From Gemmatimonadota bacterium (GTDB taxonomy: Bacteria > Gemmatimonadota > Gemmatimonadetes > Gemmatimonadales > Gemmatimonadaceae), in contig PLCA01000005.1 in the NCBI GenBank assembly GCA_003134685.1, positions 186,001 through 250,000 on the forward strand: a DNA stretch of 64,000 bases, given 5' to 3'. The notes beneath the pieces are model-generated. The model searched no databases. It saw only the letters and a list, made by a program, of their open reading frames with translations, and was not told where the DNA came from. Below, piece after piece: positions 52,873-61,995 of the stretch (position 1 is the first letter of the stretch; each line of letters begins with the position of its first letter). A program made the translations under genes and the position numbers.

Positions 52873-53909
52873 GCTTTCGCCTGCTCGCTCGCAGGGAGCG
52901 ATTCCACCAGTCGCTTCAAGTCCGCTGCTTTCTCACGCGTAGTAACGAGCGTCAGTCCATCGTGCACCACTACGACCAGGTTGTCAACGCCATAGATCAC
53001 AACCGTGCCGGAATCGGTGCGGACGACGTTGTCGCTGCAATCAAGCATGTGCACGGCCCCGATCGTGACGTTGCCGAATTCATCCTTGTCGCGCACGCGG
53101 CCGAGGGCGGCCCAGGTACCGATGTCGTCCCAGCCGAAGTCGCCTGGAATCACCGTCACGTTCTTGCTTCGCTCCAGAACGCCGACATCGACTGAGACCG
53201 GCTTGGCGACGCTGGCGAAGAATTCCGATGCCTCCGCATCGCGATCGAGAGCAAGCGCCTTCGCCAGCTCGGGAGTGTGCTGCTTGACCTGCGCCAGAAA
53301 GTCGCCGACGCTCCAGACGAAGATTCCCGAATTCCAGAGATACCCCTCCGAGCGCATCTTCTCAGCGCGCGTCCGATCCGGTTTCTCGACGAAGCGCTTG
53401 ACTGGTGATCCGCCCTTTTTGTTTGGATTGACGGCCTGGATGTAGCCGAATCCCTGATCGGCGCGCGTCGGGACGATCCCCACCGTAACGAGCGTGTGGG
53501 TCTTCTGCGCGACCTCCTCGGCTTCGAGAAGAACTTCGCGGAACTGCACGTCGTTGCCGATGAACCAGTCGGCGTGAACCGAGATCATCGTCGCGTTCTT
53601 GTCGTCGCGACGCTCGATGGCGAGCGCCGCCCACGTCAGAGCCGCGGCCGTTCCGGCGGGGCGTGGCTCCGCGATAATGTTCTCTCTCGGTATCGCGGGG
53701 AGGAGCCTCCGAATCGACTTCACGAGGCTCTCGTTGGTGAGCACGAGAGTGCGGGCAGGTTCCACGATCGCCGCGAGCCGGTCGACCGCATCCACGAGCA
53801 GTGGCTTGTCGGTTACAAGTGGGAGCAGCTGCTTCGGACGCTCGGGCGTGCTGAGCGGCCAGAATCGCGCGCCGACTCCGCCGGCGAGAACGACAGCCCA
53901 GCGGCTCAC
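52869..53909 (-). CDS. manC: Mannose-1-phosphate guanylyltransferase
   Basis: The product is 346 aa, GTG start at 53909. The nucleotide site is VLAGGVGARFWPLSTPERPKQ at the N-terminus, with FVEKPDR and LWNSGIFVW near 190 and the metal-binding DFGWDDIGTW near 265. It makes GDP-mannose for glycans or exopolysaccharides. It lacks the C-terminal isomerase domain of bifunctional ManC. The gene overlaps the receiver-domain gene by four bases, an unusual pairing. Confidence 0.9.
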   Translation of the reverse strand: MSRWAVVLAGGVGARFWPLSTPERPKQLLPLVTDKPLLVDAVDRLAAIVEPARTLVLTNESLVKSIRRLLPAIPRENIIAEPRPAGTAAALTWAALAIERRDDKNATMISVHADWFIGNDVQFREVLLEAEEVAQKTHTLVTVGIVPTRADQGFGYIQAVNPNKKGGSPVKRFVEKPDRTRAEKMRSEGYLWNSGIFVWSVGDFLAQVKQHTPELAKALALDRDAEASEFFASVAKPVSVDVGVLERSKNVTVIPGDFGWDDIGTWAALGRVRDKDEFGNVTIGAVHMLDCSDNVVRTDSGTVVIYGVDNLVVVVHDGLTLVTTREKAADLKRLVESLPASEQAKA

Positions 53910-54322
53910 TCGCCGCTCATTCCTGGTTCGTCAGGCGCTCCCGTGAGACGCGCGACGAGCGCGTAGAGTTTCTTGGGACTGAACGGCTTGGTCAGAAACT
54001 GCGTCGCTCCGAGCGCCAGCGCATCGCGCTCGTGCTTGGCGTCGCCACCGGCGGTAAGAATGATGCATGGCAGCGATTTGAATCTCTCCTGCTCACGGAC
54101 CTTTCGCAGCACGTCGAGACCGCTCAGCTTCGGCATCATCAGATCGAGCAGCGCGAGATCCACGCCTTCGTCGCTGTTGATGAGCTCGAGCGCCTCTTCT
54201 CCGTCGTAGGCGAGACTGACTTTGAATGGGCCCTGTTCGAGCTTCATCTTGATGATTCGGCCGATGTGGGGCTCGTCGTCCGCGACCAGAACGTGGGAGA
54301 GACGAGTTGCGGTGTCGGGCAC
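53906..54322 (-). CDS. Stand-alone receiver-domain response regulator
   Basis: The product is 138 aa, a CheY-like single REC domain. The acidic pair D15-D16, the phospho-acceptor D60 (LALLDLMMPK), T90 (IILTAGG) and K112-P (FLTKPF) are all present. There is no output domain, so it should work by protein contact. It is two bases after the roadblock gene and overlaps manC. The histidine kinase at 56.7 kb is the nearest candidate partner, transcribed the other way. Confidence 0.9.
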   Translation of the reverse strand: MPDTATRLSHVLVADDEPHIGRIIKMKLEQGPFKVSLAYDGEEALELINSDEGVDLALLDLMMPKLSGLDVLRKVREQERFKSLPCIILTAGGDAKHERDALALGATQFLTKPFSPKKLYALVARLTGAPDEPGMSGE

Positions 54323-54324
54323 GG

Positions 54325-54678
54325 TCAGATCAGCGATGCGATGTTGCCGCGGTAACGGCGGACATCAAATAGCAGTCCGCCCAGGTCGGCGGACTGACGT
54401 AGGAGCACGAGCAGGAGCGTATCGTCAGCAAGCGCGGCAATGATTGCGTAACCCTTCTGGTGCTCGAGTATGGCGGTGTTCATCGGACCCTGGATCGTCG
54501 CCAGGCCGAGGCTCTCCGCTTCTGAAACGAGAGCCGGAACTCGCGCGGCCAGGTCCTCGTTGTTCAATCCTGGTGCAGCAAATCCTTCGATCAGCAGACC
54601 GTCTTTTCCCAATACGAGAACGGCATCAACTCCTGGGCGCTGCCGAAGCGCGCTCGTAAAATCTCTTATGTTGGGCAT
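54325..54678 (-). CDS. Roadblock/LC7 domain protein
   Basis: The product is 117 aa, one roadblock domain (GVDAVLVLGKDGLLIEGFA, then AAALADDTLLLVLLR). Roadblock proteins often act as GAPs or anchors for small Ras-like GTPases such as MglA in polarity and motility. No MglA-type GTPase is in the window. It starts the five-gene minus-strand cluster and lies 135 bases from a divergent lipoprotein gene. Confidence 0.85.
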   Translation of the reverse strand: MPNIRDFTSALRQRPGVDAVLVLGKDGLLIEGFAAPGLNNEDLAARVPALVSEAESLGLATIQGPMNTAILEHQKGYAIIAALADDTLLLVLLRQSADLGGLLFDVRRYRGNIASLI

Positions 54679-54812
54679 TGAGGGGTGAGGAAGTTGCGAA
54701 GCTAGGAACCGGAAAGAGTGAAGTCAAGCGCGGCAATCGCTTGAACTGTCATAAGTTACGGGGTATTATCGTGAAGCAACCCCTCCAGTCTCTCATCTGT
54801 CTCATCCACCGA

Positions 54813-55391
54813 ATGAAAGCTCGTCTCGCACTCCTTGCGACGATTTCTGTCGCTGTCGGTCTGAACGCCTGTGGTAATCCCACGAGCATCCAGGCAACGT
54901 TTCCCACAACCGTGGATTCGCTGTCCCTCTTTGCGCTGTCGGGCACGCCTCCAACGTACCCGAGCGCCATCGCGGTCCTTTCCCGGCAGATTGTCCGCGT
55001 TGACGGTTTTGCCGCGTTTGATGTCGCGTTCGACATCAACGCCGCCGGCAACGCCGTCATTTCTCCAGTCAAGCTCGTGGTGGTCTCGCCCGGCGGCTCG
55101 CGCCCGGTTGGCTTGCTGAGAGTGCCCGGCACTTTCGAAACTGCACTCGAGGCTCCGAAGACCGGCTACGAGGCGGATTCGTCGTTCGTTTTGGCGGCGG
55201 GCGAGGTCGTGATTGTACAGTCGGCCCACAATACCGCCGGCGATCTGTGCCAGTTTACCATCAATCCGAACATCTACGCGAAGATCACGGTCGACAGCCT
55301 CAATCTCGCGTCCAGAACCATCTTTCTCCGAATGGGACTCGATCCCAATTGCGGGTTCCGTTCATTCGTGGCTGGAATTCCCACAAGCTGA
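54813..55391 (+). CDS. Predicted lipoprotein
   Basis: The product is 192 aa. ATG 54813 opens a lipoprotein signal peptide ending at the lipobox LNAC (Cys near residue 20). The mature protein is beta-rich with VDSLSLFALSGTPPTYPSAI and RTIFLRMGLDPNCGF. No family recognised. Four bases separate the stop from serS, so it may be read as the first gene of the serS operon. The longer frame upstream is ignored. Confidence 0.7.
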   Translation: MKARLALLATISVAVGLNACGNPTSIQATFPTTVDSLSLFALSGTPPTYPSAIAVLSRQIVRVDGFAAFDVAFDINAAGNAVISPVKLVVVSPGGSRPVGLLRVPGTFETALEAPKTGYEADSSFVLAAGEVVIVQSAHNTAGDLCQFTINPNIYAKITVDSLNLASRTIFLRMGLDPNCGFRSFVAGIPTS

Positions 55392-55394
55392 TTC

Positions 55395-56669
55395 GTGCAC
55401 GACCTGAGGATGGTGCGCGAGCACATCGACGCACTTCGCGCTGCCATGCGCCGGCGCGGAGCTCTCGATGCGCTCTCGCCGACCATCGAGCGCGCGATTG
55501 CTCTAGACAAATCGCGGCGCGAGACAATTCAGGCCGTTGAGGAACGCAAGGCTGCTCGCAACGCCGTCACGCAGCAGGTAGGCCAGAAAAAGCGCGGCGG
55601 CGAATCAGCGGACGATCTCCAGCAGCAGTCGCGCGCGCTGGGCGACGAAATTGCGCGCCTCGATCGCGAGCTGGCCGAGACCGAAGGCGAGCTGTCGGCG
55701 CTACTGCTCGAGCTCCCCAACATCACGCTCGATCAGGTTCCGGCGGGCGGAGAAGAGAACAACTCCGCCGTAAGGAGCTGGGGTACGCCGCGCGAAGGAG
55801 CGCGCGTCCAGCCGCACTGGGAGGTCGGCGCCAGGCTCGGAATCATCGACTTCGAGCGCGGCGCCAAGATCAGCGGCTCGGGCTTCATCGTGTTTCGCGG
55901 ACTGGGCGCGCGTATCGTGCGCTCGCTCATGAACCTCATGCTCGACGTTCACACCGGGCAGCACGGCTACGAAGAGACCTGGGTTCCGGTCGTCGTCAAT
56001 CGCGCGAGCATGATCGGCACCGCTCAGCTTCCGAAGTTCGAGGACGACATGTACGCCCTTAAGGGCGAGGATGCGTTCCTGATTCCCACAGCGGAGGTGC
56101 CGCTCACGAATCTTTACCGCGACGAGGTGCTGCCCGAATCGCAGCTGCCGAAATCCTTCACGGCCTATTCTCCCTGTTTCAGGCGCGAGGCAGGAGCCGC
56201 GGGGAAGGACACGCGCGGGCTTCTTCGCGTGCACGAGTTCGATAAAGTCGAGCTCGTGCGGCTCGTCACGCCCGAGACTTCCGGCGAGCAGCTCGAGATA
56301 CTCACCGGACACGCTGAGAAGATTCTGAAGCTGCTCGAGCTCCCGTATCGAGTCGTTCGGCTCGCGGCCGGCGACACCGGATTTGCCAGCGCCCACACCT
56401 ACGACCTCGAGACCTTTGCGCCGGGAGTCGGCAAGTGGCTCGAGGTGTCGTCCTGCAGCAACTTCAGCGACTTTCAGGCGCGGCGCGCCAATATCCGCTA
56501 CAAGCCCACTGACGGTGGAAAGCCCCGGTTTGTCCACACGCTCAACGGCTCCGGGCTCGCCTTTCCCCGCGTCATAGCATCAATTCTGGAGCATCATCAG
56601 CAGGAGGATGGCAGCGTGCGCGTCCCCGCTGCGCTCAGCACCTATCTCGGCGCAGAGCGCCTGGTCTGA
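55395..56669 (+). CDS. serS: Serine--tRNA ligase
   Basis: The product is 424 aa with GTG 55395. An N-terminal coiled-coil arm (residues 30-105) is followed by the class II catalytic domain. The motifs include FIVFRGLGARI, PTAEVPLTNLYRDE, the motif 2 FRREAGAAGKDTRGLLRVHEF and motif 3 LNGSGLAFPRVIASILEHHQ. It charges tRNA-Ser, including the type II tRNA whose fragment lies at 3.8 kb. The length and motifs are complete. The next gene starts three bases later. Confidence 0.97.
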   Translation: MHDLRMVREHIDALRAAMRRRGALDALSPTIERAIALDKSRRETIQAVEERKAARNAVTQQVGQKKRGGESADDLQQQSRALGDEIARLDRELAETEGELSALLLELPNITLDQVPAGGEENNSAVRSWGTPREGARVQPHWEVGARLGIIDFERGAKISGSGFIVFRGLGARIVRSLMNLMLDVHTGQHGYEETWVPVVVNRASMIGTAQLPKFEDDMYALKGEDAFLIPTAEVPLTNLYRDEVLPESQLPKSFTAYSPCFRREAGAAGKDTRGLLRVHEFDKVELVRLVTPETSGEQLEILTGHAEKILKLLELPYRVVRLAAGDTGFASAHTYDLETFAPGVGKWLEVSSCSNFSDFQARRANIRYKPTDGGKPRFVHTLNGSGLAFPRVIASILEHHQQEDGSVRVPAALSTYLGAERLV

Positions 56670-56672
56670 GCG

Positions 56673-57812
56673 ATGCGCCGGCTCGCTCCGGTAACGCTGG
56701 TCACCATCGGCGTGCTCGCACTTCTGGTGTGGTACGTCATCTACACGCGTGTCGTCGTGAGAGAGCTGAGGCAGGAAGCGTCTCGCGTCGGACTCATGTA
56801 CGCGCGCGTGTACAACGGACTGAGCGATCCAAATCCTGACGGCGCCACCGCCGCGCTGCTTGATCTCTCGCGCCACATTCGGGAGTCGGGAGTTCCGATG
56901 ATTCTTACCGACGAGCATGGAAATCCGACCGACACCGCCAACCTCCCCTTCCCCTCGTCGCTCGGCTCGAAGGAGATCCGAAACTACATCGTGGAGCTCG
57001 ACCAACAAAACGTGCCGATGGTCGAGCCAGGCGTGGGGACGGTTCATTTCGGTAACACCGCGCTCGTACGGGGGCTGATTCTCATTCCGGTTTTGCAGTC
57101 AATTCTCATCGGGATGGTGCTGCTCGCCGGCGCGTACGCGCTACGCACGCGCGGCCGCGCCGATCGCGAGCAGATCTGGGCGGGCATGGCGCGCGAATCT
57201 GCGCACCAGCTCGGCACGCCGCTCTCGAGCATCAGTGGCTGGATCGAGCTGCTGCGAGAGACCGAGCCGGAGGCGACGACGGTCGCGGCGCTGGATCACA
57301 TGGAGGCGGACCTGGAGCGGCTGAAGCGCGTTGCGCACCGGTTCGAGCGCATCGGCCGGCCACCGAGACAGGAGCCCGTGGACCTCGGCAGTCTTGTCGA
57401 CCGCGTAGCGGCTTATTTCAGAGCCCGCGTTCCCACGCTTGCTCAGCGAGTGACGGTCTCGTCCTCCCACTACGGAGATCTCGTGGTGCAGGGAGATCCG
57501 GTGCTGCTCGAGTGGGCGCTCGAGTCGTTGACGAAGAATGCGATCGATGCGCTGGCCGGGAGGGATGGCAAGGTGGAGATATCGGCCGAGTCGCTGCCGG
57601 AGGGTCGTGTGCGGGTGCGTGTGTCGGACGACGGGCCCGGCGTTCCCCGCGAGATCCGCAATCAAATCTTCGATCCGGGCTTCTCGACCAAAGAAAAAGG
57701 GTGGGGGATCGGTCTCTCGCTCGCGCGCCGCATAGTGCGCGACAGTCACGGGGGAGAGCTGCTGCTCGTTCCATCGGAGCGTGGGGCGACCTTCGACATG
57801 GTTCTCGGCTGA
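56673..57812 (+). CDS. Sensor histidine kinase
   Basis: The product is 379 aa. Two membrane helices (about 6-24 and 133-154) flank a periplasmic domain of about 110 residues. The dimerisation box is ARESAHQLGTPLSSISGW with phospho-acceptor His178. The HATPase has NAIDAL (N box), DDGPGVP (G1) and STKEKGWGIGLSLAR (F/G2). The ligand is unknown. There is no response regulator next to it; the stand-alone receiver domain at 53.9 kb is a possible partner. Co-transcribed with serS and pcrA, an unusual setting. Confidence 0.9.
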   Translation: MRRLAPVTLVTIGVLALLVWYVIYTRVVVRELRQEASRVGLMYARVYNGLSDPNPDGATAALLDLSRHIRESGVPMILTDEHGNPTDTANLPFPSSLGSKEIRNYIVELDQQNVPMVEPGVGTVHFGNTALVRGLILIPVLQSILIGMVLLAGAYALRTRGRADREQIWAGMARESAHQLGTPLSSISGWIELLRETEPEATTVAALDHMEADLERLKRVAHRFERIGRPPRQEPVDLGSLVDRVAAYFRARVPTLAQRVTVSSSHYGDLVVQGDPVLLEWALESLTKNAIDALAGRDGKVEISAESLPEGRVRVRVSDDGPGVPREIRNQIFDPGFSTKEKGWGIGLSLARRIVRDSHGGELLLVPSERGATFDMVLG

Positions 57813-57827
57813 TCGCGTTATCTTCAG

Positions 57828-60119
57828 ATGATGTCTGAATCAACGAGCGCCGCCACAGTCGAGCGAGCCGAGCCCCTTGCCGGCCTGAATCCGGCGCAGC
57901 GCGAAGCTGTGCTCCATTTCGAGGGGCCGATGCTCGTGCTGGCCGGAGCCGGCTCGGGCAAGACGCGCGTGCTCACCACCCGCATCGCGCGGCTGATCGA
58001 GCACCACGGAGTCGATCCGTCGCGCATCCTCTCCGTCACCTTCACGAACAAGGCTGCCGGTGAGATGCGCGATCGAATCGCGCGCCACCTGGGAGAAGAG
58101 CCCAAGGGAATGTGGAGCGGAACCTTTCACGCCATTGGGGCGCGCATCCTCCGGAGCTCGGCTCAACACGTGGGTCGGACATCCAGCTTCACGATCTACG
58201 ACGAGGACGATTCCCTGGGCGTCGTCAAGAGAATCATGGAGCGTGAGGGAGTGCCGCAGAAGCAGTACAGCCCGAAGGTGATCGCATCGCTCATCTCCGA
58301 TGCGAAGAACGCGCTCGTTCCTCCGGGGGAATACGAGTCGCTCGCGATGGATCCGGTTTCTAGAACCGCCGCGAAAATTTACAGGCAGCTTGAACCGACG
58401 CTGCGCGCGGCGAATGCGGTGACCTTCGACGACCTCCTGGTTCTGCCGGTCGAGATATTCCGCAAGGATGAAACGACGCTCGCCCGCTATCGCGATCGGT
58501 TCCAGTTCATCCTGGTCGACGAATATCAGGACACCAACCGCGCCCAGTTCCAGTTCATCAAGCTTCTCGGGAGCGCGCACGGAAACGTCGTCGTCGTGGG
58601 CGACGACGATCAGTCGATTTACGGCTGGCGCGGCGCCGACATCCGGAACATTCTCGACTTCGAGAAGGAATTCACGGCGGCGAAACTCGTGCGCCTCGAG
58701 GACAACTACCGCTCGACGCCGGACATCCTCCACGTCGCCAACGCCGCGATCACTCAGAACATCGGCAGAAAGGGGAAGACGCTTCGCGCCACCCGCGAGG
58801 CCGGCGAGCCGGTGACGCTCCTCGCCGCCCTCGACGAGCGGGACGAGGCGGACTTTATCCTCGAAGAGATCAAGGCGCGCCGGAATCGGGAGGATCGCGG
58901 ATTCAACGAGTTCGCGGTGCTGTACCGGACGAACGCGCAAAGCCGCGCACTCGAGGACGCGCTTAGGCGCGAGGCAATTCCGTACCGCCTGGTCGGTTCC
59001 GTTCGCTTCTACGATCGCCGCGAGATCCGCGATCTGATGGCGTACCTCAAGCTCATCGCGAATCCTTCCGACGAAGAAGCGTTCCGCCGCGCGATCGGCG
59101 TGCCCAAGCGCGGCATCGGGGACAGCTCCGTGGATACTCTTGCCGCGCGCGCGCGCGACGCGCGCGTTTCGCTCTCGGAGGTCGCAGCGCGCGAGGACCT
59201 CCAGGAATCGCTGCGCCCGGCGGCCCGCAAGGCGCTGGCCGATTTCACGCGGCTGATTTCGGGACTGCGCGAACGGGCGAAGGACACCAGCGTCGATGTT
59301 CTGATTCAGGAGCTCATCGGCGAGATCCGCTACGTGGAGTATCTCCAGGCCGAAGGTCCGGAGTCCGCGCGCGACCGGATCGAAAACCTGAGCGCGCTCG
59401 TCAATGGAGCGGCGGAGACGGTCATCGATGACGGTGGCGAAGTCGGCCTCACACCACTCGATCATTTCCTTCAGCGCGCGATGCTCGTCGCCGGCGCCGA
59501 CTCTCTCGATCCTTCGGCCGACGCGGTCACGCTGATGACTCTCCACAACGCCAAGGGACTCGAATACCCGGTTGTGTTCCTCACGGGGCTGGAAGACGGT
59601 CTGTTCCCTCTGTCGCAGTCCTTCGACGATCCTCCCAAGCTCGAGGAGGAGCGACGGCTCTTCTACGTCGGGATCACGCGCGCGGAAGAAAAGCTCTACC
59701 TCTCGCACACGGAGATGCGCCGGCGGAACGGGGAGCTTCTGCCGTCAATCCAGTCGAGATTCCTGCGCGAGATCGCCGCCGCCAATCTCGATCAAAGGAA
59801 GACGCTCAGGGTGACCTCGATGGGGCGCGGGGCAGCCGGTCGCGACATCGGCTTCAAGGGTGCGTATCAATCGCGCCGCACCCACGACGTTCCTGCATGG
59901 CGCAAAGTCGATCCCATCACCGAAGCGGAGCGCTCGCAGGACGAGCCTCGCTACGTGAAGGGAGAGCGGGTAAAACACAAGTTGTTCGGCGACGGATCGA
60001 TCGCCGAGCTGTCGGGTGTCGGTCGCGAAGTGAAAGCCATCATCGATTTTGACGACGACGCCGTCGGACGCAAAACCATCAAGCTTGCTTACACAACCCT
60101 CGAGCGCGGGCAGGAATAG
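57828..60119 (+). CDS. pcrA: UvrD/PcrA-type DNA helicase
   Basis: The product is 763 aa, starting at ATG 57828 or 57831. Superfamily 1A motifs are intact: Walker A AGAGSGKT (39-46), FTNKAAGEMR (Ia), DEYQDTN near 230 (II), DDDQSIYGWRGA (III), VTLMTLHNAKGLEYPVVF (V) and ERRLFYVGITRA (VI). The C-terminal KGERVKHKLFGDGSIAELSG Tudor-like element is present as in PcrA. It unwinds DNA in repair and clears RNA polymerase. The stop shares one base with the gatC start. Confidence 0.95.
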   Translation: MMSESTSAATVERAEPLAGLNPAQREAVLHFEGPMLVLAGAGSGKTRVLTTRIARLIEHHGVDPSRILSVTFTNKAAGEMRDRIARHLGEEPKGMWSGTFHAIGARILRSSAQHVGRTSSFTIYDEDDSLGVVKRIMEREGVPQKQYSPKVIASLISDAKNALVPPGEYESLAMDPVSRTAAKIYRQLEPTLRAANAVTFDDLLVLPVEIFRKDETTLARYRDRFQFILVDEYQDTNRAQFQFIKLLGSAHGNVVVVGDDDQSIYGWRGADIRNILDFEKEFTAAKLVRLEDNYRSTPDILHVANAAITQNIGRKGKTLRATREAGEPVTLLAALDERDEADFILEEIKARRNREDRGFNEFAVLYRTNAQSRALEDALRREAIPYRLVGSVRFYDRREIRDLMAYLKLIANPSDEEAFRRAIGVPKRGIGDSSVDTLAARARDARVSLSEVAAREDLQESLRPAARKALADFTRLISGLRERAKDTSVDVLIQELIGEIRYVEYLQAEGPESARDRIENLSALVNGAAETVIDDGGEVGLTPLDHFLQRAMLVAGADSLDPSADAVTLMTLHNAKGLEYPVVFLTGLEDGLFPLSQSFDDPPKLEEERRLFYVGITRAEEKLYLSHTEMRRRNGELLPSIQSRFLREIAAANLDQRKTLRVTSMGRGAAGRDIGFKGAYQSRRTHDVPAWRKVDPITEAERSQDEPRYVKGERVKHKLFGDGSIAELSGVGREVKAIIDFDDDAVGRKTIKLAYTTLERGQE

Positions 60120-60433
60120 TGGCCGTCACACGTGAGGATGTGCTGCACATCGCCGATCTGGCTCGCCTTGGCGTCGACGGCGCGCGTGCCGACGCGCTGA
60201 CGAAGGAGCTGAGCGCGATTCTCGCCCACATGGAGGTCCTGTCGGCGGTGGACACCGCGTCAGTCCCGCCGACCGATGGGATCGGCGCCGAAGGGACGCC
60301 ACTCCGGCCGGACGAGCGCGTGTCGCCGTTGATGGAGCGGACGCTCGAGTCGTTCGCGCCCGCCATGCGCGATGGCTTCTTCATCGTTCCGCGTCTCGCC
60401 ACGCACGAGGATCCCGCCGAGAGCGGCGCTTGA
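60119..60433 (+). CDS. gatC: Glutamyl-tRNA(Gln) amidotransferase subunit C
   Basis: The product is 104 aa, GTG start overlapping the pcrA stop by one base. The family opening TREDVLHIADLARLGVD and the LREDE-like region (here GTPLRPDERVSPL) are present. GatC clamps GatA and GatB together in the enzyme that converts Glu-tRNA(Gln) or Asp-tRNA(Asn) to the amide form. Order gatC-gatA-gatB with overlaps is standard. Confidence 0.93.
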   Translation: MAVTREDVLHIADLARLGVDGARADALTKELSAILAHMEVLSAVDTASVPPTDGIGAEGTPLRPDERVSPLMERTLESFAPAMRDGFFIVPRLATHEDPAESGA

Positions 60434-61995
60434 GCGTGGAGAGCTTCGGGAAGCTCGGCGCGGCAGCGATCGCGTCGAGTGTCCGCGCCGGAGACGCATC
60501 ACGGTCCGACATGATTCGGGCGTCCTTCGAGCGCGCGCGCGAGATCGGCGCCGGACCCGACGGGCTCAACATCTATCTTCACTCGGACGAGCAGGCGAGC
60601 CTGGAAGAGGCCGACGCGATTCAGAAGCGCCTCGACAGCGCGACCGACGTCGGCGTCCTGGCGGGGGTTCCCGTTGCGATCAAGGACAACATCGCATCGC
60701 TCGGACTGCCCACCACCTGCGGATCGAAGATTCTCGCGGGATATGTCAGCCCGTTCGAGGCGACCGCCATCACCAGGCTCCGCGCGAGCGGGGCGCTAAT
60801 CGTCGCGAAGACGAACATGGACGAATTCGCGATGGGGTCGTCGACGGAGAACAGCGCTTATGGCCCGACACGGAATCCGCACGATGTGCGCTGTGTTCCG
60901 GGCGGCTCGTCGGGCGGCTCGGCGGCCGCGGTGGCCGCGGGCATCACGCCAATCGCGCTTGGATCCGAGACGGGTGGGTCCGTCCGTCAACCAGCCGCTT
61001 TCTGCGGGGTAGTTGGCGTGAAGCCGACCTATGGCCGAGTCAGTCGTTACGGGCTGGTGGCTTTCGCATCGTCGCTCGACCAGATCGGCGTGCTGGGCCG
61101 GACTGTGGATGACGCCGCGCTTGGCCTCGAGACCATCGCCGGCTTCGACAAGATGGATTCGACCAGCTCCGACGTGGACGTTCCCATCTATCGGCTGTCT
61201 GCCCTCGGCGGGCTTCCGCCCGACAAGCGCGGCCCCGAAGGCGTAGCGATGGAATCGATTCGCATCGGACGGACTTCGGTGCCGATCCCTCCGCCCCCGA
61301 GCGCGTCAACGCTCGAGGGAGTAGTCATCGGCAGGCCTAAGGAATATTTCCCCGATTCGCTTGATGCGAGCATCAGAGATCTGTGCGAGCGCTCTCTCGA
61401 TCGCTTCCGTTCGATGGGCGCGACGATTCGGGACATCTCGCTGCCGCGCTCGCCGCTCGCGATTCCCGTGTACTACATCCTCGCGCCGGCGGAAGCTTCG
61501 TCCAACCTCGCGCGATTCGATGGCGTGCGATATGGACTGCGCGTCGATCCCGGCAAGGGATTGAAGGCGATGTATGAAGCCACGCGATCGCAGGGATTCG
61601 GGCCCGAGGTCACCCGTCGGGTGCTTCTCGGGACGTACGTCCTTTCCGCCGGCTACTATGACGCGTACTACAAGAAGGCTCAGGCAGTACGGACCCTCAT
61701 CGGCGATGATTTCCGCTCGGTGTTCAGCAGTGGCGTGAACGCGATCTTCACTCCGACCACGCCGACCACCGCGTTTCACGTCGGCGCGATCAGCGATCCC
61801 TACGAGATGTACCTCAACGACATCTTCACAGTGACGGCGAATCTCGCTGGGGTGCCGGCGATGTCAGTTCCGATCGGCAGGGTGCGGCGGCTGCCAGTGG
61901 GCGGACAGATCATCACTGCGCATTTCGACGAGTACACGATGTTCCGCGTGGCTTACGCGCTCGAGGCATCCCTCGGTGCCGAGGCGCACCAATGA
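60430..61995 (+). CDS. gatA: Glutamyl-tRNA(Gln) amidotransferase subunit A
   Basis: The product is 521 aa, longer than the usual about 485. TTG 60430 overlaps gatC; GTG 60436 is an alternative. The amidase signature GGSSGGSAAAVAAG and the Ser-cisSer-Lys triad are intact (Lys in PVAIKDNI near 80; Ser near 158 and 182 in SETGGSVRQPA). Residues about 255-300 are an insertion with a Pro run (VPIPPPPSASTLEG). GatA releases ammonia from glutamine for the transamidation. The insertion could be a lineage feature or affect surface contacts. Confidence 0.93.
   Translation: MSVESFGKLGAAAIASSVRAGDASRSDMIRASFERAREIGAGPDGLNIYLHSDEQASLEEADAIQKRLDSATDVGVLAGVPVAIKDNIASLGLPTTCGSKILAGYVSPFEATAITRLRASGALIVAKTNMDEFAMGSSTENSAYGPTRNPHDVRCVPGGSSGGSAAAVAAGITPIALGSETGGSVRQPAAFCGVVGVKPTYGRVSRYGLVAFASSLDQIGVLGRTVDDAALGLETIAGFDKMDSTSSDVDVPIYRLSALGGLPPDKRGPEGVAMESIRIGRTSVPIPPPPSASTLEGVVIGRPKEYFPDSLDASIRDLCERSLDRFRSMGATIRDISLPRSPLAIPVYYILAPAEASSNLARFDGVRYGLRVDPGKGLKAMYEATRSQGFGPEVTRRVLLGTYVLSAGYYDAYYKKAQAVRTLIGDDFRSVFSSGVNAIFTPTTPTTAFHVGAISDPYEMYLNDIFTVTANLAGVPAMSVPIGRVRRLPVGGQIITAHFDEYTMFRVAYALEASLGAEAHQ

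Noticed and set aside
57840-59708. 622-residue minus-strand frame opposite the helicase gene
   Set aside because: It is an antisense shadow of pcrA in high-GC DNA, with no motif and Arg/Asp/Val-biased composition.
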